Assembly: GCA_021404525.1 (NCBI GenBank)
Contig: JAAWWE010000015.1
Location: 29,738 to 93,737 of the forward strand
DNA length: 64,000 nt
Reading direction: 5' to 3'
Source of the DNA: Rhodobiaceae bacterium
GTDB taxonomy: Bacteria; Pseudomonadota; Alphaproteobacteria; Parvibaculales; Parvibaculaceae
Shown: positions 35,815 through 45,849 of the stretch, one piece after another
Position numbering within the stretch: the stretch's first letter is position 1
Layout: each line of letters begins with the position of its first letter
Notes under the pieces: generated by a model
What the model was told of the DNA's origin: nothing
The model's database searches: none
Seen by the model: the letters and a program-made list of their open reading frames with translations, nothing else
Program-made: the position numbers and the translations under genes

Positions 35815-36648
35815 CTATTCGATAGGGGCGAGAAGCTCTGGCGCTGTGACGAGCTGACGAACCCCATGGGAATGGGTTTCATTGAAGACATTGCCTGCTT
35901 CTGCCCAGCGGTTGAGGGATGAGATATCCAGTTTTGCGCATTGCGGCCGCACACTCCAGGTAACCTTGAGTGGCGAGCATTGCGCTTGCGTGTAAGAGGG
36001 GCCTGTGGTGGACCCGCCAAAGACAACTGCGTCGCCGGTGTTTGATGGGAGTGATCGAGCCTGGTGGAATCCATTCACGATGTTCCCATCATAGGCGAAG
36101 TCGGCGAAATCAAGCGCATCGGGATCGTTCACCACCAGGAAGGCCTGTGCTTCGACGCGCAGGTTTGGGTTTGCGCATTTTTCACTGAGGCAGGAGCCCA
36201 ATCCTTCGCCGGGTTCTATATCGCAAGATGTGTGGACCCAGTGCACCTCAATTGTGTCGCCGGGTTTGACGCCCTTGAAAGCACCGGCACCGCCCGCAGG
36301 GTCATTGAGTTCAGCTTCCGTCAGATCCGGCGTGGCGTTGCATTGATAACCGCCATGATCACCAGCGCCCGCGAAGATGGAGAAGCCCGGTCCTTTATGT
36401 TCCGCATTTGTGTGGGTGTGGATGTTGCAGAGATTCATGTTCTCTGAGGATGGGGACAGGGAAAAGAACCGTTCGTTGAGACCATGAGCGCTGCCAATGT
36501 CCCGCGGCGTTTGCGGTCCATATCCGGTACAGATGCCCGCTTCAACCTCATCAATAGACGCTGCCGTGGTGTCGTCACTTTCGGCAAGTGCTGCGCTGGC
36601 GAAGCTAAGAGAGCTCAAAATGATGGCGGCAGATAGCGAGCGGTTCAT
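35815..36648 (-). CDS. Secreted delta-class carbonic anhydrase-like protein
   Basis: A 277-residue protein with a clear Sec signal peptide cleaved after ALA (about residue 22), so periplasmic or exported. The mature part has the motif NIHTHTNAEHKGPGFS, with histidines that could bind zinc, and several cysteines likely to form disulfides. The pattern matches bacterial proteins annotated as delta-class carbonic anhydrase (family first seen in diatoms). Carbonic anhydrase activity is inference; the zinc-ligand set would need a structural check. It converges with the HD gene, 8 nt between stops. Confidence 0.65.
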   Translation of the reverse strand: MNRSLSAAIILSSLSFASAALAESDDTTAASIDEVEAGICTGYGPQTPRDIGSAHGLNERFFSLSPSSENMNLCNIHTHTNAEHKGPGFSIFAGAGDHGGYQCNATPDLTEAELNDPAGGAGAFKGVKPGDTIEVHWVHTSCDIEPGEGLGSCLSEKCANPNLRVEAQAFLVVNDPDALDFADFAYDGNIVNGFHQARSLPSNTGDAVVFGGSTTGPSYTQAQCSPLKVTWSVRPQCAKLDISSLNRWAEAGNVFNETHSHGVRQLVTAPELLAPIE

Positions 36649-36781
36649 GAGGACCTACCTTTGGCATTTGTTTTGACACACTGTTGGTCCAGTCTTCCGC
36701 AAATGCTCAAGGAAGATCAAGCTGTATCATTGATCGGCCTCACACGGGAACCGGAGCACGTTTCATTCATTGGTCCCAGCT

Positions 36782-37756
36782 TCAGGGTTCGATGATTGTG
36801 GCACCCGTCGTTTTCCGGCCCTGAATATCAATATGTGCCTGGGCGGCGTCGGCCAAGGCATAGCGCTGGTTGATGTCCACCTTCACCGCGCCGCGTGCAA
36901 CAACATCGAAAAGATCGGCGGTGGCTTCGGCAACTTGATCCGGGGTCATCATGTAGTGGAGCATTGTGGGCCGCGTGACATAGAGCGACCCTTTGTTCTG
37001 CAGCATGGCGAGATCGACGCCGGTCACAGGACCGGAGGCATTTCCGAAGCTGGCGAGCAGCCCACGGGGTGCCAGGCAATCCAGCGACATTTCAAACGTG
37101 TCTTTGCCGACACCGTCATAGACCACAGGCACTTTGGCGCCATTGGTAATGTCGGCGACCCGCTCCGGGACATTTTCGGTTGAGTAGTTGATGACATGAG
37201 CGCATCCATGGGCACGGGCGAGCTCTGCTTTTTCCTCGGAGCTCACAGTCCCGATCATGGTGACACCCAGTTCCTTTGCCCATTGGCAGGCAACGAGACC
37301 GCACCCACCAGCTGCGGCATGAAAGAGAATGGTTTCGCCGGCTTTCACTTTGTAAGTCTCTTTGAAGAGATACCGGACGGTGAGGCCCTTCATCATCAGG
37401 GCTGCCGCTTCATCTTCTTTGACGCCATCAGGGAGTTTGATCAGACCGGCCGCGAAACAATTCTGTGCTTCGGAGTAGGCGCCAAGCGGCCCCGACCCAT
37501 AGGCAACGCGATCGCCGACAGCGACATTTGTGACGCCGTCGCCGATGGCTTCGACAATACCTGCTGCTTCAAGCCCAAGACCGGACGGCAGCGAAATAGG
37601 GTAGAGACCAGAGCGGTGATAAGTGTCGATATAGTTCAGGCCAATCGCAGTGTGTTTGACCCGCGCCTGTCCGGGACCTGGATCGGGCAGGTCCACGTCT
37701 TCGAGTTTCATCACGTCCGGTCCGCCGGTTTCGTGAATGCGAATTGCCTTTACCAT
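36782..37756 (-). CDS. NADPH:quinone oxidoreductase (QorA-like)
   Basis: A 324-residue medium-chain dehydrogenase without zinc ligands. It has the GroES-like domain GLGLEAAGIVEAIGDGV, the quinone oxidoreductase signature segment FHAAAGGCGLVACQWAKELG, and a C-terminal KTTGATIIEP. This fits the one-electron NADPH:quinone reductase/zeta-crystallin group. It lies 92 nt downstream of the dienelactone hydrolase gene on the same strand; the two could be co-expressed. Confidence 0.9.
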   Translation of the reverse strand: MVKAIRIHETGGPDVMKLEDVDLPDPGPGQARVKHTAIGLNYIDTYHRSGLYPISLPSGLGLEAAGIVEAIGDGVTNVAVGDRVAYGSGPLGAYSEAQNCFAAGLIKLPDGVKEDEAAALMMKGLTVRYLFKETYKVKAGETILFHAAAGGCGLVACQWAKELGVTMIGTVSSEEKAELARAHGCAHVINYSTENVPERVADITNGAKVPVVYDGVGKDTFEMSLDCLAPRGLLASFGNASGPVTGVDLAMLQNKGSLYVTRPTMLHYMMTPDQVAEATADLFDVVARGAVKVDINQRYALADAAQAHIDIQGRKTTGATIIEP

Positions 37757-37848
37757 GGATGTTTCCTGCTTTTCTTGTCGGGCTATCGGTGAGTCTGGAG
37801 GCCGAAATATTTGATTCGGATACGGAACGTTGGCCTGAAAGACTCGCG

Positions 37849-38547
37849 TTAGAGGTTTGCTTTGAAGAAGTCGAGTGTTCTGCCATTGGCAAGGCCAGCG
37901 TCGGCCTGATCAAAATGCGCTCCCCCGACACGCGCAAATGCGTGATCGCGATCCGGGTAATCGTGAAGGGTGACCTGCGCGTGATTGTCGAGGCCTGCAT
38001 GGATGGCGGCCTGGGCGTCAGCAGGGACAAATTCATCTTTGCCAGCGATGTGCAGCATCAGTGGTTTTGAGATGTTGGCCGCTTCGCCCGTCAGGTTTTG
38101 CAGGTTGACGCCATAAAATCCGACGGCGGCGTCTGCGTCTGTCCGCGCGGCAGTGAGATAGGCAAGCTGTCCACCGAGGCAATATCCGACAGCTCCCACT
38201 TTGCCATTCGCCCCGTCGAGCTTCCGGGCGGCATCGATGGTGGCCTGAACATCCACCATGCCTTTGTCCACGTCGAAGGCGTTGAACAATTCAAAGGCTT
38301 TGGCCCATTCCTCTTCGGACTGGTCTGTAATGTCGATGCCTGGCTCAATACGCCAGAAAAGGTCGGGGGAGAGGGCCAGATAGCCCTGCTTGGCCAGATC
38401 ATCGCAGATACCGCGCATCACCGCATTGACGCCAAAGATTTCCTGAATGACCACAATGGCGGGGAAGGGGCCGTCGCCGTCCGGCTTTGCCAGGTAACCG
38501 GAAAAGCTGCCGTCGGGACCATTGATGGTGATTGTTTCTGAACTCAT
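37849..38547 (-). CDS. Dienelactone hydrolase family protein
   Basis: A 232-residue alpha/beta hydrolase with the dienelactone hydrolase triad: nucleophile cysteine in GAVGYCLGGQLAYL, aspartate in GKDEFVP, and histidine in YPDRDHAFAR. Known members open dienelactones in chlorocatechol degradation, but most genomic relatives act on unknown esters or lactones. No aromatic-degradation genes are nearby. A GGAGG ribosome-binding site precedes the ATG. Confidence 0.9.
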   Translation of the reverse strand: MSSETITINGPDGSFSGYLAKPDGDGPFPAIVVIQEIFGVNAVMRGICDDLAKQGYLALSPDLFWRIEPGIDITDQSEEEWAKAFELFNAFDVDKGMVDVQATIDAARKLDGANGKVGAVGYCLGGQLAYLTAARTDADAAVGFYGVNLQNLTGEAANISKPLMLHIAGKDEFVPADAQAAIHAGLDNHAQVTLHDYPDRDHAFARVGGAHFDQADAGLANGRTLDFFKANL

Positions 38548-38649
38548 GAGGGCCTCCTGTCAGAGAATGGGATTGGCATGCGGTTGCCGCTGCCAGATTA
38601 TTTTGGCGGTAGCCTAGCGGGCTCGAGGCGCTGTTGCGAGGGGGTTTCT

Positions 38650-40677
38650 TTAAGGATCTGGTGCGAGCCGGCTGGCTTCGAGGGCTGCCCTGAGGTCAGC
38701 GGGATCAGTGACCGGTGCAGAGCAGACGGGTCCGGTACAGACATAGGCGGTGGCTTTTCCGTCGAGCATGGTTTTGCCGGTGGCAGGATGACCGTCGGGC
38801 AGGTCTGTTCCGGGTTCCAGAACAAGCAGCAAGCGGGTGGGGAGGGAGAGCGCAAGAACTGTCTCTTTCAGGGCTTCTTTTCCAGCGTCTGCCTTTTCGC
38901 CGATGATCACAATTTGAGTGAGATTGACCGCTGTATCGAGGCTCGCCAGCCAACTCCCATGAGGGAAGGCGTTTTTGGTGACAGCCCCGCCAAAGGCGAG
39001 GATGAGTTGGTCTGCGCGGTCACGGTAGTGTTCGTCGCCGGTAAGCGCGTAGAGCCTGACCATAAGTCCAGGGAGCGTGCCGTTGGCTGCCGGCGTTGCA
39101 TCATCGGCTGCCGTGCGGGTTCTTACCAGGAGCGCTTCGGCGTCGTCTGCGGTGTAGAAATAGCCACCGTTCGTTTCGTCCCAATAGTGGGCGTCGAGTT
39201 CGGTGATGAAACCCTGCGCGTCGTCGACATATCTCCAATCCATCGTTGCCTCGAATAGGGAGAGGGCGGCGGCGGCCATGTTCGCGAGGCCGTCGGACAT
39301 GGCGCGATGTTGCAGTCGGCCTGCGCGGTAAGCGTGATGCAGGCGTCTATCGCGTTTCATGGATTCGGTTACGAAACGATAAGCGGTCTGACTCATTGAG
39401 AGCCAATCGTCCCGCCTGAACACCAGGTTGGCATTGGCAATGGCGGCGATGGCAAGGCCATTCCAGTCGAGCAAGACTTTGTCGTCGAGGCCGGGTGCTA
39501 TGCGAGAGGCGCGTTTGTGGAATAGGTGTTGGCGGAGATTTTTGAGTTTGGTTTCTTGATCCGCGGAAAGCTTCTCTCCAATGAGAGGCAAACGATTGAG
39601 AATGCTGTTGCCTTCCCAGTTGCCGTCTGGGCGGACGTCATATTGGTCTCTGAACCAGGGACCGTCGGGGCCAAGTTCGGCGTCAATTTCTTCTGCCGTC
39701 CAGACATAGAACTTGCCTTCAACCCCTTCACTGTCTGCATCAATGCTGGCAGCGAAGGCACCGTCGTCTGTCGTCATTTCACGGGCGATCCAGCCTATGG
39801 TCTCCTCGATCCGGGCGGCAAAGAGGGGGTCCTTGTTCTCCTGCCAGACCTCGGTCATCCGATCGATAAGGAGGGCATTGTCGTAGAGCATCTTCTCAAA
39901 ATGCGGGACAAGCCAATCGGCATCGACGGAATAGCGGGCGAAGCCGCCCCCGAGATGATCATAGATGCCGCCTTCGCACATGTGGGTGAGGGCGGTGATC
40001 ACGGCAGTGGCGAGCTCCTGATTGCCGGTCGCTATGTGTGCGCGCCAAAGGACGTCCAGGAGCCCCGTCTGCGGAAATTTTGGTGCGCCTTTGAGACCAC
40101 CTTTCTCCAGGTCCATGACCTCCATGAGCTGATTTGCGACTCCAAGCACCATGTCGAGCGGCGGCTGTCCGCTCGTATCTTCTACCCGGCTGAGGGCATT
40201 TTTGAGGGCGTCCCTGTTGCCGTGGATTTTCTCCGGCTCTTGTGTATAAAGGCGCGCAATCTCTTCTAGAACCTGAGGGAAGCCTGGGCGGCCGAATTTT
40301 GGTTCAGGTGGAAAGTAGGTGCCTCCCCAAAAGGGTTCGCCGTCTGGGGTTAGAAACATGGTCAGAGGCCAGCCGCCTTGTTCTCCCAGGGCGTGGAGGG
40401 CACTCATATAGATTGTGTCTATGTCCGGGCGTTCTTCCCGGTCTACTTTGATATTGATGTAGAGCCGGTTCATGATTTCGGCGGTGGCAGGGTTTTCGAA
40501 ACTCTCATGGGCCATGACATGGCACCAATGACAGGCCGCATAGCCGACCGAAAGCAGGATGGGTTTCTTTTCTGCCTTGGCCTTTGCGAGGGCCTCAGGA
40601 CCCCAAGGAAGCCAATGGACCGGGTTGTCCTGGTGCTGAAGCAGGTAGGGGCTTGTTTCAGCTGAGAGTAAGTTCAT
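38650..40677 (-). CDS. DUF255 thioredoxin-domain protein (YyaL/SPATA20-like)
   Basis: A 675-residue protein. The N-terminal DUF255 thioredoxin-like domain (about residues 1-160) has [10 protein letters not shown] with a CxxC redox motif and [13 protein letters not shown]. The remaining two-thirds is an (alpha/alpha)6-barrel-like region resembling N-acylglucosamine epimerase folds. Family members include B. subtilis YyaL and mammalian SPATA20; the function is unknown. Full length, no truncation. It diverges from mnmE. Confidence 0.9.
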   Translation of the reverse strand: MNLLSAETSPYLLQHQDNPVHWLPWGPEALAKAKAEKKPILLSVGYAACHWCHVMAHESFENPATAEIMNRLYINIKVDREERPDIDTIYMSALHALGEQGGWPLTMFLTPDGEPFWGGTYFPPEPKFGRPGFPQVLEEIARLYTQEPEKIHGNRDALKNALSRVEDTSGQPPLDMVLGVANQLMEVMDLEKGGLKGAPKFPQTGLLDVLWRAHIATGNQELATAVITALTHMCEGGIYDHLGGGFARYSVDADWLVPHFEKMLYDNALLIDRMTEVWQENKDPLFAARIEETIGWIAREMTTDDGAFAASIDADSEGVEGKFYVWTAEEIDAELGPDGPWFRDQYDVRPDGNWEGNSILNRLPLIGEKLSADQETKLKNLRQHLFHKRASRIAPGLDDKVLLDWNGLAIAAIANANLVFRRDDWLSMSQTAYRFVTESMKRDRRLHHAYRAGRLQHRAMSDGLANMAAAALSLFEATMDWRYVDDAQGFITELDAHYWDETNGGYFYTADDAEALLVRTRTAADDATPAANGTLPGLMVRLYALTGDEHYRDRADQLILAFGGAVTKNAFPHGSWLASLDTAVNLTQIVIIGEKADAGKEALKETVLALSLPTRLLLVLEPGTDLPDGHPATGKTMLDGKATAYVCTGPVCSAPVTDPADLRAALEASRLAPDP

Positions 40678-40781
40678 GTGCGGTCTTTCGAGGGCGGGTG
40701 GTCTTCAAGAGATAGCATGGAAGTTCCGGCCCACAAGGTGCCTCTTGTGCTTAGGGACGAAGTCATAGGAGTCGATTCGGT

Positions 40782-42098
40782 TTGGAAACGATTTTTGCCC
40801 CAGCGACAGCCCGTGGACGCGGGGGTGTTGCCGTCATCCGGATTTCTGGTTCAAAGGCCGGCGCTGCGCTTCAAGTCTTGTCTGGGAGGGGCTCTGGCGC
40901 ACCCCGGACGGCGGAGCTAAGGGAACTGACCGATCCAGACTCAGGTGAGGTGCTTGATCACGCACTGGTGCTCTTCTTTGAAAGCCCTCACTCTTTCACA
41001 GGTGAGGATGTTGTGGAGCTGCATCTTCACGGAGGACTCGCTGTGGTTGATTCCGTGGTGCAGGGACTCGGAAAGATAGAGGGGCTGAGGTTTGCAGAAG
41101 CAGGTGAGTTTACACGTCGGGCAGTGGTGAATGGAAAGTTCGATCTTTCCGCAGCTGAGGGGATCGCCGATCTGATTGAAGCAGAAACCTCTGCCCAACA
41201 AGCTCAGGCTGTTCGCCAGATGAAGGGAGCTTTCGGTGCACTTTGTGACGTCTGGCGCGACAGGCTGGTGCAGTCTCTGGCCTATGTGGAAGCCGATATT
41301 GATTTTGCAGATGAAGACCTGCCAGAGGATCTTGCGGCCTCCGTTCTACCGGGGCTTACCGCGCTAAATGAGGAGATGTCTGGGTTTCTGTCAGACCATA
41401 GAGGTGAACGGATCCGGGACGGAATTTTTGTTGCTGTGGTAGGGCCTCCCAATGCGGGTAAGTCCAGTCTTGTTAATGCTTTGGCAAGGCGCGATGCGGT
41501 GATTGTTTCGGAAGAAGCTGGGACCACGCGTGATGTTGTCGAAGTGCGGCTCAAGATGGCGGGCCTGCCTGTGACGATTTGCGATACAGCCGGACTAAGA
41601 GAAGGTGTGGGTGTTGTTGAGCAGGAGGGTATTCGGCGGGCGCGAAAGACTTCAGAGGAAGCGGATCTCCGAATTTGGATGCAGGGCGCTGAAGAGGCGA
41701 GCCCTGACTTCTTTGCGACAGCAGACGCCCGTGATCTGAAACTCGTCAACAAAGTGGATTTGGTGGCAAACCCCCTCGAAGCGCCGGACATTTTTCAGGT
41801 ATCGATCAAGACAGGCAGCGGACTGGATGGTTTTGAGAATGCTCTTGAAAGCCGGATCGGTGAGATGTTCGGGGATCAAGAAGAGCCGGTCATCACACGG
41901 GCACGACATCGCACCGAGCTCGAGTCCTGTGTGTCGGCTTTGGAAGGGGCCATGTCGCTGCTTCGAGTCGGAGGCGAAACGGCCCTTATTGCAGAAGAAC
42001 TTCGGCATGCTGCACGGGCAGTTGGCCGGATTACCGGGCGGGTTGATGTAGAAGAATTGCTTGATGTGGTTTTCCGAGACTTCTGTATCGGGAAGTAG
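40782..42098 (+). CDS. mnmE: tRNA modification GTPase MnmE
   Basis: MnmE with MnmG installs the 5-carboxymethylaminomethyl group on wobble uridine 34 of certain tRNAs. The 438-residue product begins METIFAPATARGRGGVAVIR, as expected for the folate-binding domain, and contains the G1 motif GPPNAGKSSL, DTAGLRE (G3), NKVDLV (G4) and the invariant C-terminal CIGK. The start is TTG at 40782; AGGAG lies 11 nt upstream. The first parS site begins one base after the stop codon. Confidence 0.96.
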   Translation: METIFAPATARGRGGVAVIRISGSKAGAALQVLSGRGSGAPRTAELRELTDPDSGEVLDHALVLFFESPHSFTGEDVVELHLHGGLAVVDSVVQGLGKIEGLRFAEAGEFTRRAVVNGKFDLSAAEGIADLIEAETSAQQAQAVRQMKGAFGALCDVWRDRLVQSLAYVEADIDFADEDLPEDLAASVLPGLTALNEEMSGFLSDHRGERIRDGIFVAVVGPPNAGKSSLVNALARRDAVIVSEEAGTTRDVVEVRLKMAGLPVTICDTAGLREGVGVVEQEGIRRARKTSEEADLRIWMQGAEEASPDFFATADARDLKLVNKVDLVANPLEAPDIFQVSIKTGSGLDGFENALESRIGEMFGDQEEPVITRARHRTELESCVSALEGAMSLLRVGGETALIAEELRHAARAVGRITGRVDVEELLDVVFRDFCIGK

Positions 42099-42114
42099 TG
42101 TTTCACGTGAAACA
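42099..42114. promoter_or_regulatory. parS centromere site 1
   Basis: TGTTTCACGTGAAACA, a perfect 16-bp palindrome identical to the bacterial parS consensus, in the mnmE-mnmG gap. ParB, encoded at 45.85 kb, should bind it to start nucleoprotein spreading and chromosome segregation. Confidence 0.95.
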
Positions 42115-42218
42115 GTTGAGTCTAAAAGGTCACAGGGAAGCGTTTTGATTTTGACGGCGGCCGCTATCCGGCCTAGATGTTGGCCCTGAGTTATCGGCTC
42201 GTTTTTGTGGATGGAAGA

Positions 42219-44084
42219 ATGACTAATCGCTTTGATGTGATTGTGATTGGCGGCGGACATGCTGGCTGTGAAGCCGCGGCTGCATCGGCACGTCTTGGGG
42301 CCGCCACACTTCTAATCACCCACAAATGGGCGACTGTCGGGGAGATGTCCTGCAACCCGGCCATTGGTGGTCTGGGTAAGGGACATCTGGTGCGCGAGAT
42401 TGATGCGCTGGATGGTGTGATGGGTCGGGTGGCGGATGCCTCAGGCATTCAGTTCCGTCTGTTGAATCGGCGAAAAGGACCCGCCGTCAGGGGTCCCCGT
42501 ACTCAAAGCGATCGTAGGCTCTATCGGGAAGCCATGCAGAAGGCCATTGTCGACCAGGAAAACCTCTCCATTGAAGAGGGCGCCGTGGTCGACCTGATCG
42601 TGGAGGCGGATGGGGTTTCTGGCCTCATCTGTGATGATGGTCGCGCGTTCCATGCCCCGAAAGTCATTCTGACTACGGGAACCTTTCTAAACGGCGAGAT
42701 CCATTTGGGACGCGAGCGCGTTCCTGCGGGCCGGGTCGGAGAAGCGCCGGCACTGGGTCTTTCTGAGCGGCTCTACGGTCTGGATCTGAAGATGGGCCGG
42801 TTGAAAACAGGCACGCCGCCTCGTTTGGACGGCAGGACCATCAACTGGGATGTGCTCGAAGAGCAGTTTGCCGATGAGCCGCCGGTTCCCTTCTCTTTTC
42901 TTACTGGTGACGTTCCGCAAAGGCAGATTTCCTGCCATATCACCCGTACGACACCGGAAACTCATGACATCATCCGGGCCAATCTCGAGGAATCGCCGGT
43001 ATATGGTGGTCGGATTGACGGGGTGGGTCCCCGATATTGTCCGTCGGTAGAGGACAAGGTCGTGCGGTTTTCGGAGCGGCCGTCTCATCAGATCTTCCTG
43101 GAGCCTGAGGGCTTGGACGATCATACGGTTTATCCGAATGGTATCTCAACCGCGCTTCCAGAAGATGTGCAAAAAGCTTTCCTGGCGACCATTCCTGGCC
43201 TCGAAGAAGCAAAAATCATTCGGCCCGGCTATGCCATTGAATATGACTATGTCGATCCGCGGGAACTTCTTCCTACGCTGGAGACAAAAGCGCAAAAGGG
43301 CCTTTATCTGGCGGGGCAGATCAACGGAACCACCGGGTATGAGGAAGCTGCGGCTCAGGGGTTGATGGCGGGCTTAAACGCCGCACTTGCGGTGCAAGGA
43401 GGCGAGCCCTTTATCCTGGATAGAGCAGATGCCTATATCGGGGTTATGATCGATGACCTTGTGACAAAGGGCGTTTCGGAACCGTATCGGATGTTTACCT
43501 CACGGGCTGAGTATCGGCTCAGCCTCAGAGCGGACAATGCAGACCAGCGATTGACCCCCTTGGGCATGGCTGTGGGTTGTGTCGGGGCTCAGCGGGGTCG
43601 TTTGTTCAGCGCAAAGCAGGAAAAGCTGTCGAGAGCGCATCATTTGGCCAAGAGCCTGGAAGAGACGCCCGCCAAACTCGCCAAAGCAGGGTTTAAGATC
43701 AATCAGGATGGTGTGCGGCGGTCTGCTTTCGATCTCCTTTCCTATTCAGAAATAGCCTTGGCGGATGTTCTTGCGATTTGGCCAGAACTTGGGGAATTGG
43801 AGCCCGAGATTGCTGAACAGCTTGAGATTGATGCCACCTACGCGGTCTATTTGGAGCGGCAAGCTGCAGACGTCCGGGCGTTTCGTAAGGATGAGGCCTT
43901 GGTGATCCCATCTGGTTTGGATTATGCAACGGTCCCGGGTCTATCAGAAGAGGTTCGGCAGAAACTGGCGGGTGCAAAGCCGGTAACCTTGGGGCAGGCA
44001 TCCAGGGTTGAGGGGGTAACACCCGCTGCCATTACGACCCTTCTTCTTTTTGTAAAGCGCGGAAATCTGCGCCGTTCGGCCTGA
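42219..44084 (+). CDS. mnmG: tRNA uridine-5-carboxymethylaminomethyl synthesis enzyme MnmG
   Basis: MnmG is the FAD-binding partner of MnmE. The 621-residue product has the FAD motif [13 protein letters not shown] near the start, [15 protein letters not shown], the catalytic cysteine segment [11 protein letters not shown], and [13 protein letters not shown] chose the ATG at 42219, preceded by GGAAG; an in-frame start at 42177 would add 14 residues. rsmG follows 4 nt after the stop. Confidence 0.96.
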   Translation: MTNRFDVIVIGGGHAGCEAAAASARLGAATLLITHKWATVGEMSCNPAIGGLGKGHLVREIDALDGVMGRVADASGIQFRLLNRRKGPAVRGPRTQSDRRLYREAMQKAIVDQENLSIEEGAVVDLIVEADGVSGLICDDGRAFHAPKVILTTGTFLNGEIHLGRERVPAGRVGEAPALGLSERLYGLDLKMGRLKTGTPPRLDGRTINWDVLEEQFADEPPVPFSFLTGDVPQRQISCHITRTTPETHDIIRANLEESPVYGGRIDGVGPRYCPSVEDKVVRFSERPSHQIFLEPEGLDDHTVYPNGISTALPEDVQKAFLATIPGLEEAKIIRPGYAIEYDYVDPRELLPTLETKAQKGLYLAGQINGTTGYEEAAAQGLMAGLNAALAVQGGEPFILDRADAYIGVMIDDLVTKGVSEPYRMFTSRAEYRLSLRADNADQRLTPLGMAVGCVGAQRGRLFSAKQEKLSRAHHLAKSLEETPAKLAKAGFKINQDGVRRSAFDLLSYSEIALADVLAIWPELGELEPEIAEQLEIDATYAVYLERQAADVRAFRKDEALVIPSGLDYATVPGLSEEVRQKLAGAKPVTLGQASRVEGVTPAAITTLLLFVKRGNLRRSA

Positions 44085-44088
44085 ACCT

Positions 44089-44739
44089 GTGGATAAAGGT
44101 CAGCAAGTCCTTGATGCGGAATCCTTTTTCGAGGTGGCACATGTTTCACGTGAAACAATGGACCGACTCGCGGTATACGAGTCTCTTCTGCGGAAATGGC
44201 AGGGCTCCATCAATCTCGTCTCCAAATCGACCCTAGATGAGGTCTGGCGTCGCCATTTCTGGGATTCTGCTCAGCTTTTGGCGCATTCTACGGAGAAAGA
44301 TCTGAAGTGGGCTGACTTGGGCAGCGGGGCAGGTTTTCCTGGTCTGGTCTTGGCCATTTTGGCCCGAGAGAGACCTGGTTTTCAGATGAATCTGGTGGAA
44401 AGCGATCAGCGAAAGTCTGTTTTCTTAAGAGAAGTGATCAGGGAAACCGGCGCACCCGCGATGGTTCACACCTCCCGGATAGAAGCTCCAGAGACAATTG
44501 CTGCGATTGGGCCTTGTGATGCGCTCTCCGCGCGGGCTTGTGCGCCCCTTGATCGTCTCCTGGGGTGGGCCGAACCCTATTTCAGTCCGACGACAGAAGC
44601 TTTCTTTCTGAAGGGCTCAAAGTGGCAAGAAGAATTGACCCTGGCCCAGAAATCGTGGACATTTAGGGTTACTTCCTATCCGAGCCAGGCAGACCCAGAA
44701 GGGTGTGTCCTCAAGGTGGAGCAACTTGCCCGTGTCTGA
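44089..44739 (+). CDS. rsmG: 16S rRNA m7G527 methyltransferase RsmG
   Basis: RsmG methylates N7 of G527 in 16S rRNA. The 216-residue product has the SAM-binding DLGSGAGFPGLVLAI (about residues 85-99), LVESDQRKSVFLREV and ARACAPLDRLL. Residues H18-V19-S20-R21-E22-T23 are encoded by the second parS site, so the N-terminal HVSRET is fixed by the DNA signal. The start is GTG, 4 nt after mnmG. It overlaps parA by 8 nt (or more with an upstream parA start). Confidence 0.95.
   Translation: MDKGQQVLDAESFFEVAHVSRETMDRLAVYESLLRKWQGSINLVSKSTLDEVWRRHFWDSAQLLAHSTEKDLKWADLGSGAGFPGLVLAILARERPGFQMNLVESDQRKSVFLREVIRETGAPAMVHTSRIEAPETIAAIGPCDALSARACAPLDRLLGWAEPYFSPTTEAFFLKGSKWQEELTLAQKSWTFRVTSYPSQADPEGCVLKVEQLARV
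44142..44157. promoter_or_regulatory. parS centromere site 2, inside rsmG
   Basis: A second perfect TGTTTCACGTGAAACA, 2.03 kb from site 1. It lies within the rsmG coding sequence and encodes VSRET in frame. Confidence 0.93.
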
Positions 44740-45619
44740 CATTCCATCGCCTAACGCTGACATGCCAGCGGCATCCAACCAGCCTCACCCCCGGGTGCTG
44801 GTCCTTGCCAATCAGAAGGGTGGGGTTGGGAAAACGACGACCGCCATCAATTTGGGGACAGCCCTTGCTGCAGTTGGCGAGCGTGTGCTGGTGGTTGATC
44901 TTGATCCGCAGGGAAATGCGAGTACGGGCCTCGGTGTTGACCGGGCTGACCGCACACTTTCAACCTATGACGTGCTGATCGGTGCCACTCTGATCGAAAC
45001 AGCTATTGTGCCGACGAAGGTGCCCGGTCTTGACCTGGTGCCGTCGACAATGGATTTGTTGGGGGCGGAGCTGGAGTTGGCGAGTGTCTCACGACGGTCG
45101 CACCGCTTGCGGGATGCGCTCGCTCGGATGCCTGCCGCAGGCCGTGAATTGGATGGGGTGCCGGAAGAAATGAATGCCCGGCCTTACACCTATATCCTGA
45201 TTGATTGTCCGCCCTCGCTAAACCTTCTGACGATCAATGCGATGACCGCGGCGGACTCTATCCTGGTTCCCCTTCAGTGCGAATTTTTTGCGCTTGAGGG
45301 TCTCAGTCAATTGCTGCGCACGGTTGAACGGGTTCGCACCAGCCTTAATCCCCGGCTCGACATTCAGGGCATTGTGCTCACCATGTTTGATCAGCGGAAC
45401 AATCTGTCTGGCCAGGTGGCCGAAGATGTTCGCGCGCATCTGGGCGACAAGGTTTATCAGACCGTCATTCCTCGCAATGTGCGGATTTCTGAGGCGCCCT
45501 CGCATGGCAAACCGGCCTTGGTTTATGACCACCAATGTGCCGGTAGCCGGGCCTATATGAAGCTGGCATCGGAGCTCATTCAGCGGGAACGTGTTTTGCG
45601 GAGCCAAACGGCTGCATGA
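44732..45619 (+). CDS. parA: Chromosome partitioning ATPase ParA
   Basis: ParA is the Walker ATPase that moves ParB-parS complexes to separate sister origins. The 295-residue product has the deviant Walker A NQKGGVGKTTTAINLG (about residues 26-41), VVDLDPQGNAST, DCPPSLNLLTINA and the C-terminal QTVIPRNVRISEAPSHGKPA. I chose the GTG at 44732 because it overlaps the rsmG stop (GTGTCTGA) with GGAG 12 nt upstream; a GTG at 44705 would add nine residues. parB follows after 230 bp. Confidence 0.95.
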   Translation: MSDIPSPNADMPAASNQPHPRVLVLANQKGGVGKTTTAINLGTALAAVGERVLVVDLDPQGNASTGLGVDRADRTLSTYDVLIGATLIETAIVPTKVPGLDLVPSTMDLLGAELELASVSRRSHRLRDALARMPAAGRELDGVPEEMNARPYTYILIDCPPSLNLLTINAMTAADSILVPLQCEFFALEGLSQLLRTVERVRTSLNPRLDIQGIVLTMFDQRNNLSGQVAEDVRAHLGDKVYQTVIPRNVRISEAPSHGKPALVYDHQCAGSRAYMKLASELIQRERVLRSQTAA

Positions 45620-45849
45620 CATGAGTTTCAAAGAGTTGCTGGGCTGTTTTCGAGTCAGATCTGATGACTCTTAAAGATCCCCGTTAAGGTCTTGAAAAGA
45701 TTCACAAATGGCGCTACCGGGCCCTACTTTGGAGCCTAACCGCCAAAAATTCGAGGTTTCGTGCGGCCAAGCAAAGTGAGGCCCACGTCGCGGCAGGAAA
45801 GTGGTTTCTCTTAAGGGGCCTATCCTGGTTAAGAAAAGAGGAGACCGGC
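45620..45849. promoter_or_regulatory. parA-parB intergenic region with nested palindrome
   Basis: The region holds GAGTCA-N7-TGACTC (45652-45670) with a perfect TCAGATCTGA palindrome inside it. Both outer arms contain GANTC sites, and a third GANTC lies at 45699-45703. TTAAG elements also occur. This is probably the parB promoter region, with possible methylation-dependent control. Confidence 0.4.

Noticed and set aside
39526..40269. A 247-residue open frame on the plus strand
   Set aside because: It lies antisense within the DUF255 gene and has no recognisable motif.
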